Positions 1-12,202 of a stretch of 64,000 nt of DNA are shown here, piece after piece (the first letter of the stretch is position 1; each line of letters opens with the position of its first letter). Both the position numbers and the translations under genes were made by a program. The stretch covers positions 620,001 to 684,000 of the forward strand of contig BGZK01000081.1 of the NCBI GenBank assembly GCA_005406025.1. The letters are read 5' to 3'. Source of the DNA: Eumeta japonica (taxonomy: Eukaryota > Arthropoda > Insecta > Lepidoptera > Psychidae). The notes beneath the pieces are model-generated. The model did not search any database. It was not told the DNA's origin and saw only the letters and a program-made list of their open reading frames with translations.

Positions 1-70
1 AGGCTCTAAATTATCGTGTATAGCTTTCACTGTACGTGTATTATAATTCCATTTCGTCTGTGGAGCGGCA

Positions 71-970
71 AGTATTTTGTTTCCCGAGTACGGGAAACAA
101 AATAATTTATTACTGTCTTCACAACCAAGGTGTTTTGATATATTGTTCAGATTTAAAAGCACGCGTAAAAGTTTTAGTTTTCGAACGACATTTTTGAGTA
201 AGTGCAATTTCAGGCCGTGGTGGTCCCTTAGCTTTCAGTTCGAGACGCATTTCTAGAGTTTTTTCACAATGTTTAATAAAATCACAATGTATTGTTCCAT
301 TTTAACACAAACGTCGCGCACAAACTATTTTTAATACGTAAATTACAAGAAACCACCGTAAAATAACCAACAAACCGACACACGACACGACACTAATGAC
401 CGGTTTAAAATACACGTTTGTTTGTTTACATGATGGACGGCAACAACGCATTTCTCCGCGTGTCATTCGCCATGGCCACATGTGTCAATTTGTCACTCGC
501 CAATGGCGAGTCGCCATCACACCGCGATCTGGCAACGTAGCGCAAGAGCGGCGCTCCAGATGAAGTTCATTTCTCATACAAAATCTTTTGTTTCACGCGT
601 CGAACCGTGATGATGTTTCTCTTTCGCACTCCTTGAATACAGTGCAAGAGATTGTACTAAAATTTGCTCCATAGGAGCGCAATCGCTGGCGCTCCACTCG
701 TTGCAACTTAACACCAAATATGTTAGAGAACTCTAGTAAGCTGTTATTATGAGTGCATAGACAGGTATAGTAGAATGTATATCTCTTATAGATTACATAT
801 AGAAATATATTTATTACTTAATTTTTGTGGGAGTGCACTGCACCAGCGCTCTTTAAGACGAGCCGCCTTTGCTCATAAAGAAATAACATTTCTAGTATCA
901 TTGATAACCCTATTGAATGACAATGGGTCCTTAGCAAGTTCAAAAGTTTAATTTATTAATAAATAAAATT
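71..970. other. No gene seen; contains a 13-bp perfect hairpin
   Basis: This flank holds no exon I can support, although the last exon of VhaSFD should lie further left. A perfect palindrome is at 74-86 and 91-103 (attttgtttcccg, loop agta). Around 430-720 the sequence is G+C-richer, with repeated short words such as 'gccatggc' and 'gcgctcca', but no open frame of note. Confidence 0.5.
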
Positions 971-982
971 CATTTTACTCAC

Positions 983-3900
983 CAGTTATGAACCATTAGT
1001 TTTTGGACAGCAAGCAATGCTTCATATCGCACATTGGGGTCTTCATGACTCAGTAGGTGCATCACGCGTTGCTTGCCGCCTAGTTGTTCAATCACACTGA
1101 ATATGAAACACAAGAAAATAGGTGAATATAAAAAAAAGAATGATTATTATTACAGGTATATTAACTATTGTAATTTTTGTTTGTCTGTTTGTTCTTATAT
1201 GAATATATACAGCATAATCCCATTTTTTTTAATACATTTTTTTTAAATATGTCTATAAGACAACAAACTGTTCTTATTACAGAGGAATTGTTTAAAAATT
1301 AATTATTTAATTTTTTGGGATTTGTTATGCTTTGACTTGTAAATAATAAATTATTCAAGGAGTCATAACAATTAAACTAATAAGTATTCAATAATGCAGC
1401 ATTTGTGACAATTCAAATTGAAATAAAGCAAAAATATGACTGTTGATACGCAGTTGACGATTGAATACTGGTGGTATATCCTGGCCATATATTTAACACA
1501 TATAAGGCCAGGAAAACCTGTTAAAAGTTAATTTCAGCAGTCAATCTTTTATGGCGAAACATAGAACCCTTTTTAAAATATTGATATTTTAAGCAAGTTT
1601 TAAGTTAATTCTTCATAAAATATTAGATAAAACTGTGGTACTGACTGTTTTCCACGAGGGTAGTGCCTGACATATTCTCCGATGTCATAGCAGGCAACGG
1701 CAAGAACTACAGGGTCCGTGCTGCGTTCCAGAAGGTGCACAAGTGTACGCAGTAGTTCCTGACCGCGCTCGTTGAGGCGCGCTGCATTTTCGCGCCAGAA
1801 CTTCGCAGACTTATGCACGGGCGACCATTCCAAGCTGATGAGAAATAGTTATGCAGTAATTTCTATAAAATGATTGATTTGTACACATAACTATGAATTA
1901 TGGATATGGGTAATACTTTTAATGATGAAGAATTTGCTTTATTGCCATGAATTTCATCTTATACAGAAGAGATTAGTGATGTGTTAAAAGCGAAATTTTA
2001 AGAATTCAAAACTGATGAGTTTGGACGAAATGTTTAATCGATGTCAAAGAAACAAGAGGAACATGTAAAGTTCGCACTATATGAAGATCTATGGTCTCAG
2101 ATTAATGATCTAAGAACTAAGTGTGAACTTATAAATGAGATAAATAATATTTTCAAAAACTTTGTGTTTAATTTGATATAAAAAAATTGTATTAATAATA
2201 GAATAATAATATGGGAAATGTGTGAAACAGTTTTAAATGGATGATGTCAAGTATGCCATTTTTTTTAAAGGAAGGTATAACACTCTGTTTTGTTACCATT
2301 ATTGATCAGTAATAGGTATAATAAATCAATTTCATTGACTTATTTTGTTAAATATTAATCAAATATTATTCGTGCATAAATTATAGATCTTTTTAATTTT
2401 GGATTATAGGTCTTATTTTTGGAATATAATTGAAAAACAGAGATATTCAAATATGGACAATCAAATTTGAAGCCCATGTTTATCAGAATAAAGCTATGTA
2501 TTACAGTATGAATTAAACACATAATGATAAGCCATAATAAGGCTTAGATTTGGAGTTGGTAAAGCTATTTAATCCTTGTGTCATTTCATAATAATCCATG
2601 TGGCCTTGAATGATCCTAATATGCGGAAAGTCAAATGTTTTCATGTTCATATAAACTAAATTACATGTAAAAAAAAAAAGTATGATTAACATATATGTGT
2701 ATATATTTCATAAAAGATCTGCATATATTATGAATTATCTGTATTTGTTATTACATTTTAAAAGTACTGTCCTGAATTAAAATTATGAAATATCTTCCTT
2801 CAGTGCAAAATGGTCTTAATCCAGATGATTTAACATAGTGATATGCCATGTGAATATAAAAATCTTTAATAAAATGAAGATTTGATTATTACCTATTCAT
2901 TAAGTTTATATTACTAACCGTCCACTCTTGACTTCAGTTGCATATTGATCAAAAGAGCTAAGGTCTTGCACAGATGCTTGCAGACGTTCATTGAGGAACT
3001 CCACATCATTCATAATGTCTTCATCGTCAGAGCGTTTTTGCTCCAAAATGGACAGTTGTTTCAGCACTTTACACTGCACCATGGCAATGCAGTGTTCCTT
3101 GGCAACCTAGTAATGTCAAAAATAAATTTCAACAATATTTTTTTTATATGCATTTGTATTAAAGAAAGGTAAGAGCATATTTCGTAATGGTCAATTATAA
3201 CATATTTTTATACTTTATATATAACTGTCATTAAAATAATTAGTTACTTTAAATTGATTTAGGTCCCAATTAAACACAATTCATGGCAAAATTGAAGTGG
3301 TAACTCATAATATTAATGAACTCAATGTATGAGCTATCAAAATTTATGACTGGATAACAATTTGTAATAATATTACAGTGATAGATCCCTGGATTTTTTC
3401 AAAGTTTGTAACAGCTAAACTGGAATGTTTTGAATTATGCATTATTCAATAAAAAATAATATGTGACCAATAAATGATGACATAATTTTTATTATCATGA
3501 ACTAATAATGTTTACATGGAACAATGTCGTTGTGTCTGGCTGACCTGTTGGTCCTCAGGCTTTTCGATGAGGTTGCGGAACACAGCAAGGACGATGCGAG
3601 TCACTTTCTCTTTGACAGAATCACTCAAAATATCTGCCAAGATTGGGATAGCATTAAACTTGTTCATCTTTTCGGCCAGCAGTGAATTGAAGGTCAGAAC
3701 CCAAAGACAGAATACTAGCTGGTATTGCACCTGAAAATTTCATATAATTGAATAACAAATGAGCAATTTGTGACTGCCAGATTTAGAGAAACGAGATAAA
3801 TCAGAAAAATAACTTTATACCCTCAATAAAGCTAATTAATAACATGAAAGGCTTATGTATTATTAATTTAAATTGAAATTGGCAAATCCTATTATAATCC

Positions 3901-6900
3901 ACAGCATGATACATATGAAGTATAATGAAAATCTTAGGGTTCCAGGTAATAGTATTTGTGTATATCTAGTAATAGGGTATTTGACACTTTTTTGAAAAGT
4001 ATGTCAAAATATTTAAAACATAGCCATTTTTCACTAGATTTTTTATTTTATCAAAATACGTTCGTTAAGTAGTCCTAAAACACCTTTCAAATTTTAATTA
4101 CTTTAAATTCCCGTGGAAACGCTGGTCGCCATGTTATTTCGGTATGACGTCACTATCGAGTAAACAAACAAAACATCAAATCTAAGGTTAGATTAATTAA
4201 CTTAAATTCGCGTTTTTTGCCATATCTTGCGCTATTAAACGACATGAATCGTTATCATTACTATTTAGTGACGAATTGTAAAAGTTCTAGTGTTAAAACC
4301 CCTGGAAAATTGTTTATCAAAGTGCCAAATGACATCGAAATGAGAACTGTTTGGTTAGAACTCGCAAGACGAGATCCGAAATCATTTTCTACGAAAAGCG
4401 ATCTGTACTTATGTGAGGATCACTTTAATGTAAGTGTAAATACTTCTATCTATATATTTACAAATATAAATCTAACACCATCTCTATCATAATCATAACC
4501 TAATAATAATAATTTGTTGCTGTATCACACGTTAGTCGTACTTTGTTTTGTTTAGTCGATAGTGACGTCACACTTGACATAATCATGGCGGATAGCGTTT
4601 TTTGGTCACGTGATATACAGATTATAAAAGTACGAATTTAAACTTAAAATAATAAATGGAAATCGTGATTTCTTGATCGGAAATCAATATATTCCTGTTT
4701 CCCATTCAATAAGTTATCATAATTACATACTTTCACATTTTTTTGTTTATGATGGCAACAACCCTATTGTTGATTCATGATATATAACAATTGCACATAC
4801 TGTACCACTTGAACAATAGCAAAATTCCAACAGAACACAATTTACATAAGAACAAAATGTATACAAATGTGAAATACATTATGTACTATGAATGTATGTA
4901 GGTACAAAATATAATTAAACTATAGCACAATGCATGAAACTGTGAAGTTAGTCATGAAAGAGTAGCAAAGGCGTAAAACAGGAACGCGGCGGAGAAGTGT
5001 CGGGGAGCGTTACACCTGCGCAATGTATCATTATCAGCCAATTCAGAGCGGCAGAGTTTCGCGCGCGTTGTACTGTAAACAACGAAGCTTTTCATAGACG
5101 TGCACCATAAAACGAAACACTGAGAGATACGAGGTGCAGGCATGATAATTTACAGCACATCCTATGGGAAACTTTCTAGGCATGAGGTAATAGTCAATTT
5201 ATACTCATCAGTAAACAGGTTTTGCGATGAGAAAATAACAATTTCTCACCTGGAAGTTAACCCTTGAACTGAGAATGGACAGCAGGGTGGATATCCCATC
5301 TACTGAAAGGAATGCGAAGCGGTAATCATCGACACGCAACATCATCTGCAGGCAGCGAGCCACTGATTGGATGTAGTCATTGTTCTGAAAACATAAAAAA
5401 GAACCTATTTTAGCTTTCAGTATAAATTTAAGATAAAAAATATGTGGTGCTTTTGTGGTTAAAGTTCAGAGGTACGGTAGTACATTAGTGTTCACAGATT
5501 TAACAGTGAATGGTGAAAAATAAAACAAAAGAGCGAATAAAATTCTTTTCCATTAAGGTCCTTCATTGGACTTCATTGCTGGATCAAGTCTGTCTTTACT
5601 GATTACCAAGATGTAAGATCAAGGGCCACCTCACACTGTAACACTGTTTGTGGTCGCCACTCGACAATCTTTTTTCCCTCAGTGGCTATAGTTGTATGAA
5701 CCAAGTAATCTGCCATTTATACTCCAATTTGAGGTATGTGACTTCTTAGTAATTGATTTTATATTTGATGCAGATATATTTTTCACATCAATCCATCATA
5801 TTAATAGATACTTTCATATAATTTTTGAGGGTTAAGCCAGTTTCAGAAAAGGTTACAACACCATACACCACATCCACTCGCTCCCTTATATAATACTAGC
5901 TTTTGCCCGCAGCTCCGCCTGCGTGGACTACGATATTTAGACCGTTTTAGAAGCGTTCGTGGCGTTTATTCATATTTTTCCCACACGATCATTTTAAATG
6001 ACTTCTCTATTATTTAGAGATTAAACTGTATATCTGGTTCTACAAAACCAAATCAGATGATACATAGCTTAGATGTTAAGTGGGATCCCAAACTACGAAA
6101 CTGTTAAATTTTTATCAAAATCCGTTTAGCCGTTTTTGTGTGATGCGGTAACAAACATACAGACATAGACAGACAAAAATTCTGAAAACAAAACCTTCTC
6201 CGTGAAAAAATATATATACATACCAATTTTCATAATGATCGGTTAAATATTTTCTGAGCCTATCGATTTCATAATATACACATCGGAATTGAGGAATATA
6301 ATCTGCTGCTATGCTTAGCCATATGTGGCCTATAAAAAGGGCTTCCAACGTCTATCAAAATTGGAGTGGTGTAGAGACTATTTCTTCAATACCTACCACA
6401 TCAACTTCTCTATATCGAAGAGCTAATGTTTCTATACAACAATGCTACTGTTTGTACAAGTACAGAATAAAAAGATGAAGATAGTCATAATAGTGAAGAT
6501 GGGATGATAATTTAATGAAATGAATCAAAGAATTAAAATGGATAAAATAAAAATTATGCTCAAGGGTCACATTGTACCCATTTTAATGATAATTGAGAAA
6601 TCTATAAGTAAAATTATTGAGAATTACTTTAAGTTAGGATCAAAGTGTTTGGTAGATCCAATTTTGATAGAATTGTCATATGAGGAATTCAGCTCGGCTG
6701 ATTTTCAGCATTCGGGAATCAATGTGGTGTTTTTCAGTATAAAATACATCAGTATCTTTTGAATTGTGTATGTCATCAGTGATGAAGAATTTTAAACATA
6801 TAACATGTGATCAATTTCAATTGTATCAGGTTCATGTAATCATGAATCTATCGCTGAGGCAAATTGTTCCACAGTTTTTCCATTTTAGACTAAGCAGCTT

Positions 6901-9900
6901 AGACCTAAATCCACTATGCTGAACCAGTGCAGTTTGGAGGCTACTACAAACAGTTATCACCAATGCAATAACATCTGGAACCTGTAGCTTAACATACTCT
7001 CTAAAGAATTCCATACCTCCATGGTTTATTTTAACTTAAAACTCAGTTCAATGGTTTTACTTGATTTAGTTAACGCTCAGTAATCCATTCGCTTGTGGTC
7101 AGGCTTAATGGGTACCTTCTGATTAGAAGGAAACACTTTCAATTAAAACTAAACTCTTAATATTTTTCATGTTAATTTCATGAAGGTTCGTCTTAGGCCC
7201 TTTGTCCATGAAGGCGTCACTGCATAGAGGTGTATCCATCATTGTATGCTCACTCACTGCTTATATACAAAACTACGAAACCGCAGCGACGTCTCTGTAG
7301 ACAGTCGGCCGTACGTAAGCAGCAAGCAAGCATACAATGACGAATACACCTCTATGCAGCAATGTTTCCGTGGACAGTGAGCATAAAATATGGCAAATCG
7401 ATGCAGGTCGGATTTACATCATTATAAAATTAGTAGACATTGACCCATGTTAGTATTAATAAGAAGGATCATTCCATATACTAAAGTCTCTGTGTTTGTA
7501 TACATAATGTATCAGACAAGTATTATGTAAATGTTATAAAACCCAAAATGTATAGTAATGATCTAGCTCTGACTGGCGCTCCTTTCAATATAACAAACCA
7601 AACACAAATATACATACAATGCAATTAAGTGCATCCCTTCATGCCACTCTGTGTTTTATAAATTTACCGACTAAATTAATTTTCATACAGATTTTTTTTG
7701 GAAATTTTTTAGATATAAATATATGTTATAATTTCATAGTATTTGAGTGCAAATACTAATGCTAATACAACAAAAAAATACTTCAATACCTCATGCTGAT
7801 ATTTTCTACATAAGATTAAGGAAATATTGTAATATTAATATACAATAAGAATTATTTCTTGAAAGTTAGAAAAATAAATATATTATTAATTATGTCTTTT
7901 AGTCTCTAATTGTAAAATATAATGCACCATAAATTATAAGCATATTGAAAATGATAAATGCATAAAATTTGCTTACATAACTTTCATTAAAATAATCTAC
8001 TAATAATACTAATAATAATTTAAGTCCCATTAGCTAACATTGTGGAAAATTCATTTATCGCATAAATGAAACTAAAAAATGGATCACTAGATGGCCAAAT
8101 TATAACAGTTACAAAATTTCAATGTTAAGATTATCAGACAAAATGTAAAAGCTCTTATATACTACCTAAGATTGGTTATGCAATTACAACAGAGTATTAC
8201 GTGGCAACAGGGTTGAGTACAGAGTTAGGGCTATACAGAAATGGGAACTTAAGATACAAATCAGAATCAAAAATACAAAACAAGCATCGTTGGATATGCT
8301 TAAAGGTAGAGCCGTAGTCAAAAGCTAATCATTGCATGATAATATTGTTATAATGGCATTAAAGACTGCAGTTAGTCGAAAGAGGATAAGATTTATAAAA
8401 TCATTATTAGTGATGATTGTTATTTTATTTAAAAGTCAAGTTCACTCTTAAAGTATGGTCTTATTATTTAGCAATCTACTTATATTAACACAAGTAATAA
8501 ATATCATATGGTTCGAGATTTCATACATGTCAAATTTGTCCTTTTAATGAACTTGTACTGGACATAGTATTTCAATGAAATCATACAGGAAAAAAATGAT
8601 ATAATTGGTTGCTTTATTAAAATTATAAATTTTGGCACATCTGAAATGCTATTGTAATCTCCAAAATAATGCTGTATTTTCATAGGACTACAAAGAAATT
8701 ATAAGGTACCTAAATAAAGATAAAGATGTAAAAAAGGGATAAAAATGTATGAAAAATAGCATAACTTATACACACTTAACAAATAATATTATTTCTCTGT
8801 AACAAATAAGTACTTCATTTAAAAATGAGTTAAATGAACAGCCTTTTAATTACATTTATATTAAGTTTTATAGTGAAGTCTTCTTGACCTACACATAAAA
8901 CATGATTTTTCTTAAATGCCTACTAATATACCTTTTTCTGCCCTGGCAAAAGAGTTTCATGGGATTTTAGCTCATCAAATGAGCTATAAAGGCTCGAGTA
9001 ACGTTCATGATGTTCCTCTCCTTCTTTGTGCTTGTTCTTCTCGTGGTGGACACTAAAATGCTGCTTTTCATGCTCTATCATGATCTGCTCTGCATGCTCA
9101 AGCTCTGCAGTCATCTTCTCCGCCTTGCGATAAAAGAAATCTCAGAGTGAAGCAACACTCTAATCAACCTGATTCAATCAATTAACCAAACCTTGTTGCC
9201 CCGACGCGACGTGAAGCCACGACATTGAGTTACTTTTTACAAGGTTGCCAGAAGACATCTATTATTACATCAAAAACATCTTAGTAATAAAATGTTAAAC
9301 CATTGAAATAGAATGGACAGGTAAAATCAGCTAAACCATATTTATTTAAATTTTATTTAATACTGAAAAAATAAATAGTGTTGGGAAAAATTTTAAACGT
9401 TAAAAATGTAAAAGATCATGTTACTTTTATAATTAAACAAATACATAGTTTTTAAATAAACAATCATAAAGTAATATTTTTGTGCTAACATAATATCTGG
9501 CAACCCTGATTTGGATTTAGACACATCGGTTACAACGACGACTGGAGCGCACCAAAGCTCGACACGCCAAGCACTCCCCAATATGAATTTTTGGAATTAC
9601 AACAATGACTAAACGGCAAATCCAATATTATCAAAGTTAACAGTTAAATACAACATTTCTGTTTGATATCAAAACATAGATTACAATAATTATATGCTAC
9701 AGTTTAGTCTTCTAAGTGATCAAGTGAAGTACAATATACAAATTGGTTACTGTTTGCATATAGTGCAACAATGTGAATATTGAGAGTTGAAATTAAGACA
9801 AAGACCAATATTATTTCTATCAAATATTTTTTGGTGAAATAAAAGTAAATGCATAATCATTTTGTAAATACATAATTTAGATTAGATTTTTCTTATAATC

Positions 9901-12027
9901 AACTCTCATAATAAATAAACAAAAAACAAAAATTAGTTTACAATTAGCTGGAATTAGTTTTGTAAAGGCTAACAAAGGTAGTGTAAAGCAATAATTTATT
10001 ATATACTAAAACTTAGTAGATATACTAAATAAAGCAGAAATTAGTTACAAATATTACAAGACTAAAATTATACAGAGAATACAAACTTAAAAAAGTAATA
10101 CACATAAAAGAATTCAAAAATAATTGTAAAATTGATATAAAAGTTGTGACTAATATGTTTGAGACATTTTAGTTTTATTGATAAGTAAATTAAAATGAAA
10201 ATGTTTGCAGTACAAACATTTTATTTTTATGAATTTGAAATAATTGCAAAATCAATTTACATAATAATAAGTATACAAAACCCAACTCACATTCATCATT
10301 AGTTGTTCCTTCAACCAAGACAAATAAAACTGAAGGTCACTTTTGCCCATGAGCTCATGATGCCAGCATGCAAGTTTGGCGATGATACGTGCCGTCATAT
10401 GTTGGACAAACTCATCTTGTCTGTTCAGCAAGTTGAGGAATGGTTGCCAAATTGCTGAACCTGCATACTTGGGATTTTCACGAAATACCTTGACCCTTGA
10501 CTTATCTTCCTAAAATGGAAAATAAAACTATTATTTGTTTTTAATATGATTAATTTTTGTCACATTAAAAAGACAAATATATATATAATCATTTTATTTG
10601 CCTTTTCTAGTACTAACCTAATAAACTAAGTTTTTCTTAGGTATGAGTATTAGTATGATGAGTATGATAAAAGTGACTTGAGTAATCACATCTTTGCAAT
10701 GTAAAAGAAGTAATTTTCAAATTAGTCTCATAGGCAATGGAGCCCTTATATTTTATATCTTCAGAACCAGCATACTCCATTTTAATTTACATAGGATGAC
10801 TCTTGATTATATGATAATAATTGACACGCATTTCATTCACAAGTTGTGAATTATTATTAAAAAAAAAACTTACAGATAGAATGTCATCAATCATGACCAG
10901 TATATATTGAATTGTTTGATCCTTGCTAATATGAGTTAGCAAATTAAGAAAAGTCTCAGCGCACTGCTCGGGATTTTTGTCCGGCAAGTTCTTTTGTCCA
11001 CCTTTATCTAACGCAACAATAAAATCATGGTCCCGCTGAGTGATCATTTGCGATCTATAATTAATGGAAAACACGATATTAGAAAAATACAATAAAAATA
11101 GAAAAGAGAACAAAATAAAAATCACTACTTACTGTAGATATGACTGCCAGTTTATATGACTTTGACGAATTTCACTGGCTCTAATTTGTAAAACACTGGT
11201 GGCAGCAATCATGTCTGGATAAGAGGTTTTAAAAATTATTCCAATTATTAATTTTTTATAGGTCCTGTATGATATATCTATACTTACCGATTTTTTCGTC
11301 ACCCAGTAATTTTGTTACATTTTCCTCGCTAATATTAGCCATTTTGGCTATTAAAAGAAAATACTACAATTATTGTTACGTATGAATCGAAAAGGGAAGA
11401 AATAAAATTTTCCCCGAAAATTCACTACCCAACCCTCACTCAGCTGAGAAGTCTTGTGACCATTACACCTGAAGTTAGTCAATGATGGAAAATTAATAAA
11501 AGTTTCTTACCTTCTCTAATATATACCGGAGATACTAGAAGAGAAAGAGACAAAAAATTAGTTGAATGTTGCTTAAACTGATTGTCATTTTTCCAAGAAT
11601 GCAACCTAAATATAATTATATATCAACTATCATCATCAACCGGAATCAATAATTGGTTCAGATTTTCTTATATTCCGAAATAGCTAAATTGATAATGTAC
11701 TAAAATAATTTATAACATCTCTATTATTAACCTCATTTGTACAATATTAATATTATGTTCTATAAGTAGTTTACCAATGACCAATTATTAGTTCTGATTT
11801 TAGACTATAAAAGTAACCCATTAGAAAACAACATTTTTTTGTTTAAATTGACAGTTCAGGAATGTCACTTGTATTGTTTTATGTTTTTGGTTCGTTTTTA
11901 AAAACAAAGCTTTCTAATTAAAAAGTAAATTTAAACTATCAATATTGACAAAAAACATTCAAAAGAATAATAATGCCTTACCTGTATAATCATTCTTCGA
12001 ACTGTCTAGTGGCTCTTGATTTTGCAT
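983..12027 (-). CDS. VhaSFD: V-type proton ATPase subunit H (partial, 3' end outside window)
   Basis: Subunit H (SFD/Vma13) is the regulatory subunit of the cytosolic V1 sector; it couples V1 to Vo and silences free V1. Coding exons, right to left: 11982-12027, 11288-11347, 11133-11214, 10874-11054, 10291-10509, 5250-5384, 3545-3730, 2919-3106, 1646-1834, 983-1096. All have GT-AG borders and the reading phase is kept across every junction. Family stretches include [69 protein letters not shown] and [11 protein letters not shown]. The seen exons total about 466 codons, near the usual full length; the missing part should be the last 20-odd residues, left of position 983. Two starts are possible: ATG at 12027, giving 17 extra residues in frame, or ATG at 11342. 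An additional in-phase exon at 8932-9123 is listed separately. The promoter is shared with TSEN2. Identity is nearly certain; isoform structure is inferred. Confidence 0.96.
4127..4591 (+). mobile_element. Inverted-repeat element carrying a THAP-finger exon
   Basis: Inside VhaSFD intron, antisense to it. Imperfect inverted repeats of about 45 bp at 4127-4172 and 4541-4591 share gccatg, tgacgtcactatcga and taaacaaa. Between them, ATG at 4244 starts a THAP-like zinc finger: [19 protein letters not shown], then a Trp (VWLELARRD) and LYLCEDHF, i.e. the second half of the C2CH motif. The first Cys appears replaced by Tyr (HYYLVTNC), so zinc binding is doubtful. The finger ends exactly at a consensus donor (AAT|gtaagt at 4430), as in THAP first exons. 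THAP fingers occur in P-element-like transposases and in host genes captured from them; a nonautonomous or truncated P-like element is the likeliest reading. Confidence 0.6.
4945..5140 (+). repeat. Dispersed repeat, copy 1 (see 32558-32680)
   Basis: The words tgaagttagtcatgaaag, ggcgtaaaac, cgca-tg-atca and aattcagagc-g-agagttt occur in the same order here and at 32558-32665. The element family is unknown to me. This copy lies in a VhaSFD intron. Confidence 0.6.
5895..6180 (+). repeat. Lepidopteran 'ctagcttttgcccgc' repeat, copy
   Basis: Begins ctagcttttgcccgcagctc and ends in a cagacatagacagac tract about 280 bp later, the pattern of a very common lepidopteran retroelement-derived repeat. 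Lies in the VhaSFD intron between exons 5250-5384 and 8932-9123. Related copies in the window: 21060, 23885, 37940, 44985. Confidence 0.6.
7204..7375. repeat. Foldback element
   Basis: Two arms of about 60 bp, inverted and nearly identical in their inner 45 bp (ctgcatagaggtgtat, cattgtatgct, ctgctta), enclose about 50 bp containing gaaaccgcagcgacg. It would fold into a long hairpin and is probably a MITE-type element in the VhaSFD intron. Confidence 0.65.
7376..8900. other. VhaSFD intron, no further feature
   Basis: AT-rich unique-looking DNA between the foldback element and the cassette exon. I see no exon or clear transposon in it. Confidence 0.5.
8932..9123 (-). CDS. VhaSFD: Candidate cassette exon of VhaSFD, 64 His/Glu/Lys-rich residues
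   Basis: This block lies in the 4.9-kb intron between the exons at 10291-10509 and 5250-5384. It has an acceptor (gcaag before 9123) and a donor (gtatat below 8932), is exactly 192 bp, and is open in the one frame that matches the neighbours, which meet at phase 0. Skipping or including it therefore keeps the protein frame. The peptide starts [13 protein letters not shown] and ends ETLLPGQKK; it is highly charged, with several His residues and a likely helical first half. Inclusion would put it after the helical segment ending LKEQLMMN. The standard subunit H that I know has no such insert. It may be an alternative exon, or an exon of an antisense-nested gene that fits by chance; the exact match of length, phase and splice sites favours a cassette exon. 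Confidence 0.6.
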
Positions 12028-12202
12028 AATTTTAGGACTACAAACACTATAATTTAGTGAAAAACTTTAAACGCGGTGAGGATTAATAGAATATCGTTTT
12101 TTGAAATAAACTACACATTCTTCACTATTTTATTTAACTGAGTGTATTGGGATAGATGGGACTGAATTAGTAATAACTTGGAAAGTGGCCAGTACTTATG
12201 TC
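12028..12202. promoter_or_regulatory. Shared divergent promoter region VhaSFD / TSEN2
   Basis: The start codons of VhaSFD (12027, minus) and TSEN2 (12203, plus) are only about 175 bp apart, so this segment must hold both 5' UTRs and the core promoters. I see no clear TATA box. It is AT-rich with no repeat. Head-to-head arrangement of two housekeeping genes suggests coordinate basal transcription, which is an inference from spacing alone. Confidence 0.6.

Noticed and set aside
11502..11532. Five-base microexon (ttag AGAAG gtaaga) in the first VhaSFD intron
   Set aside because: It would break the frame that joins 11982 to 11347 correctly, and five bases are too few to support.
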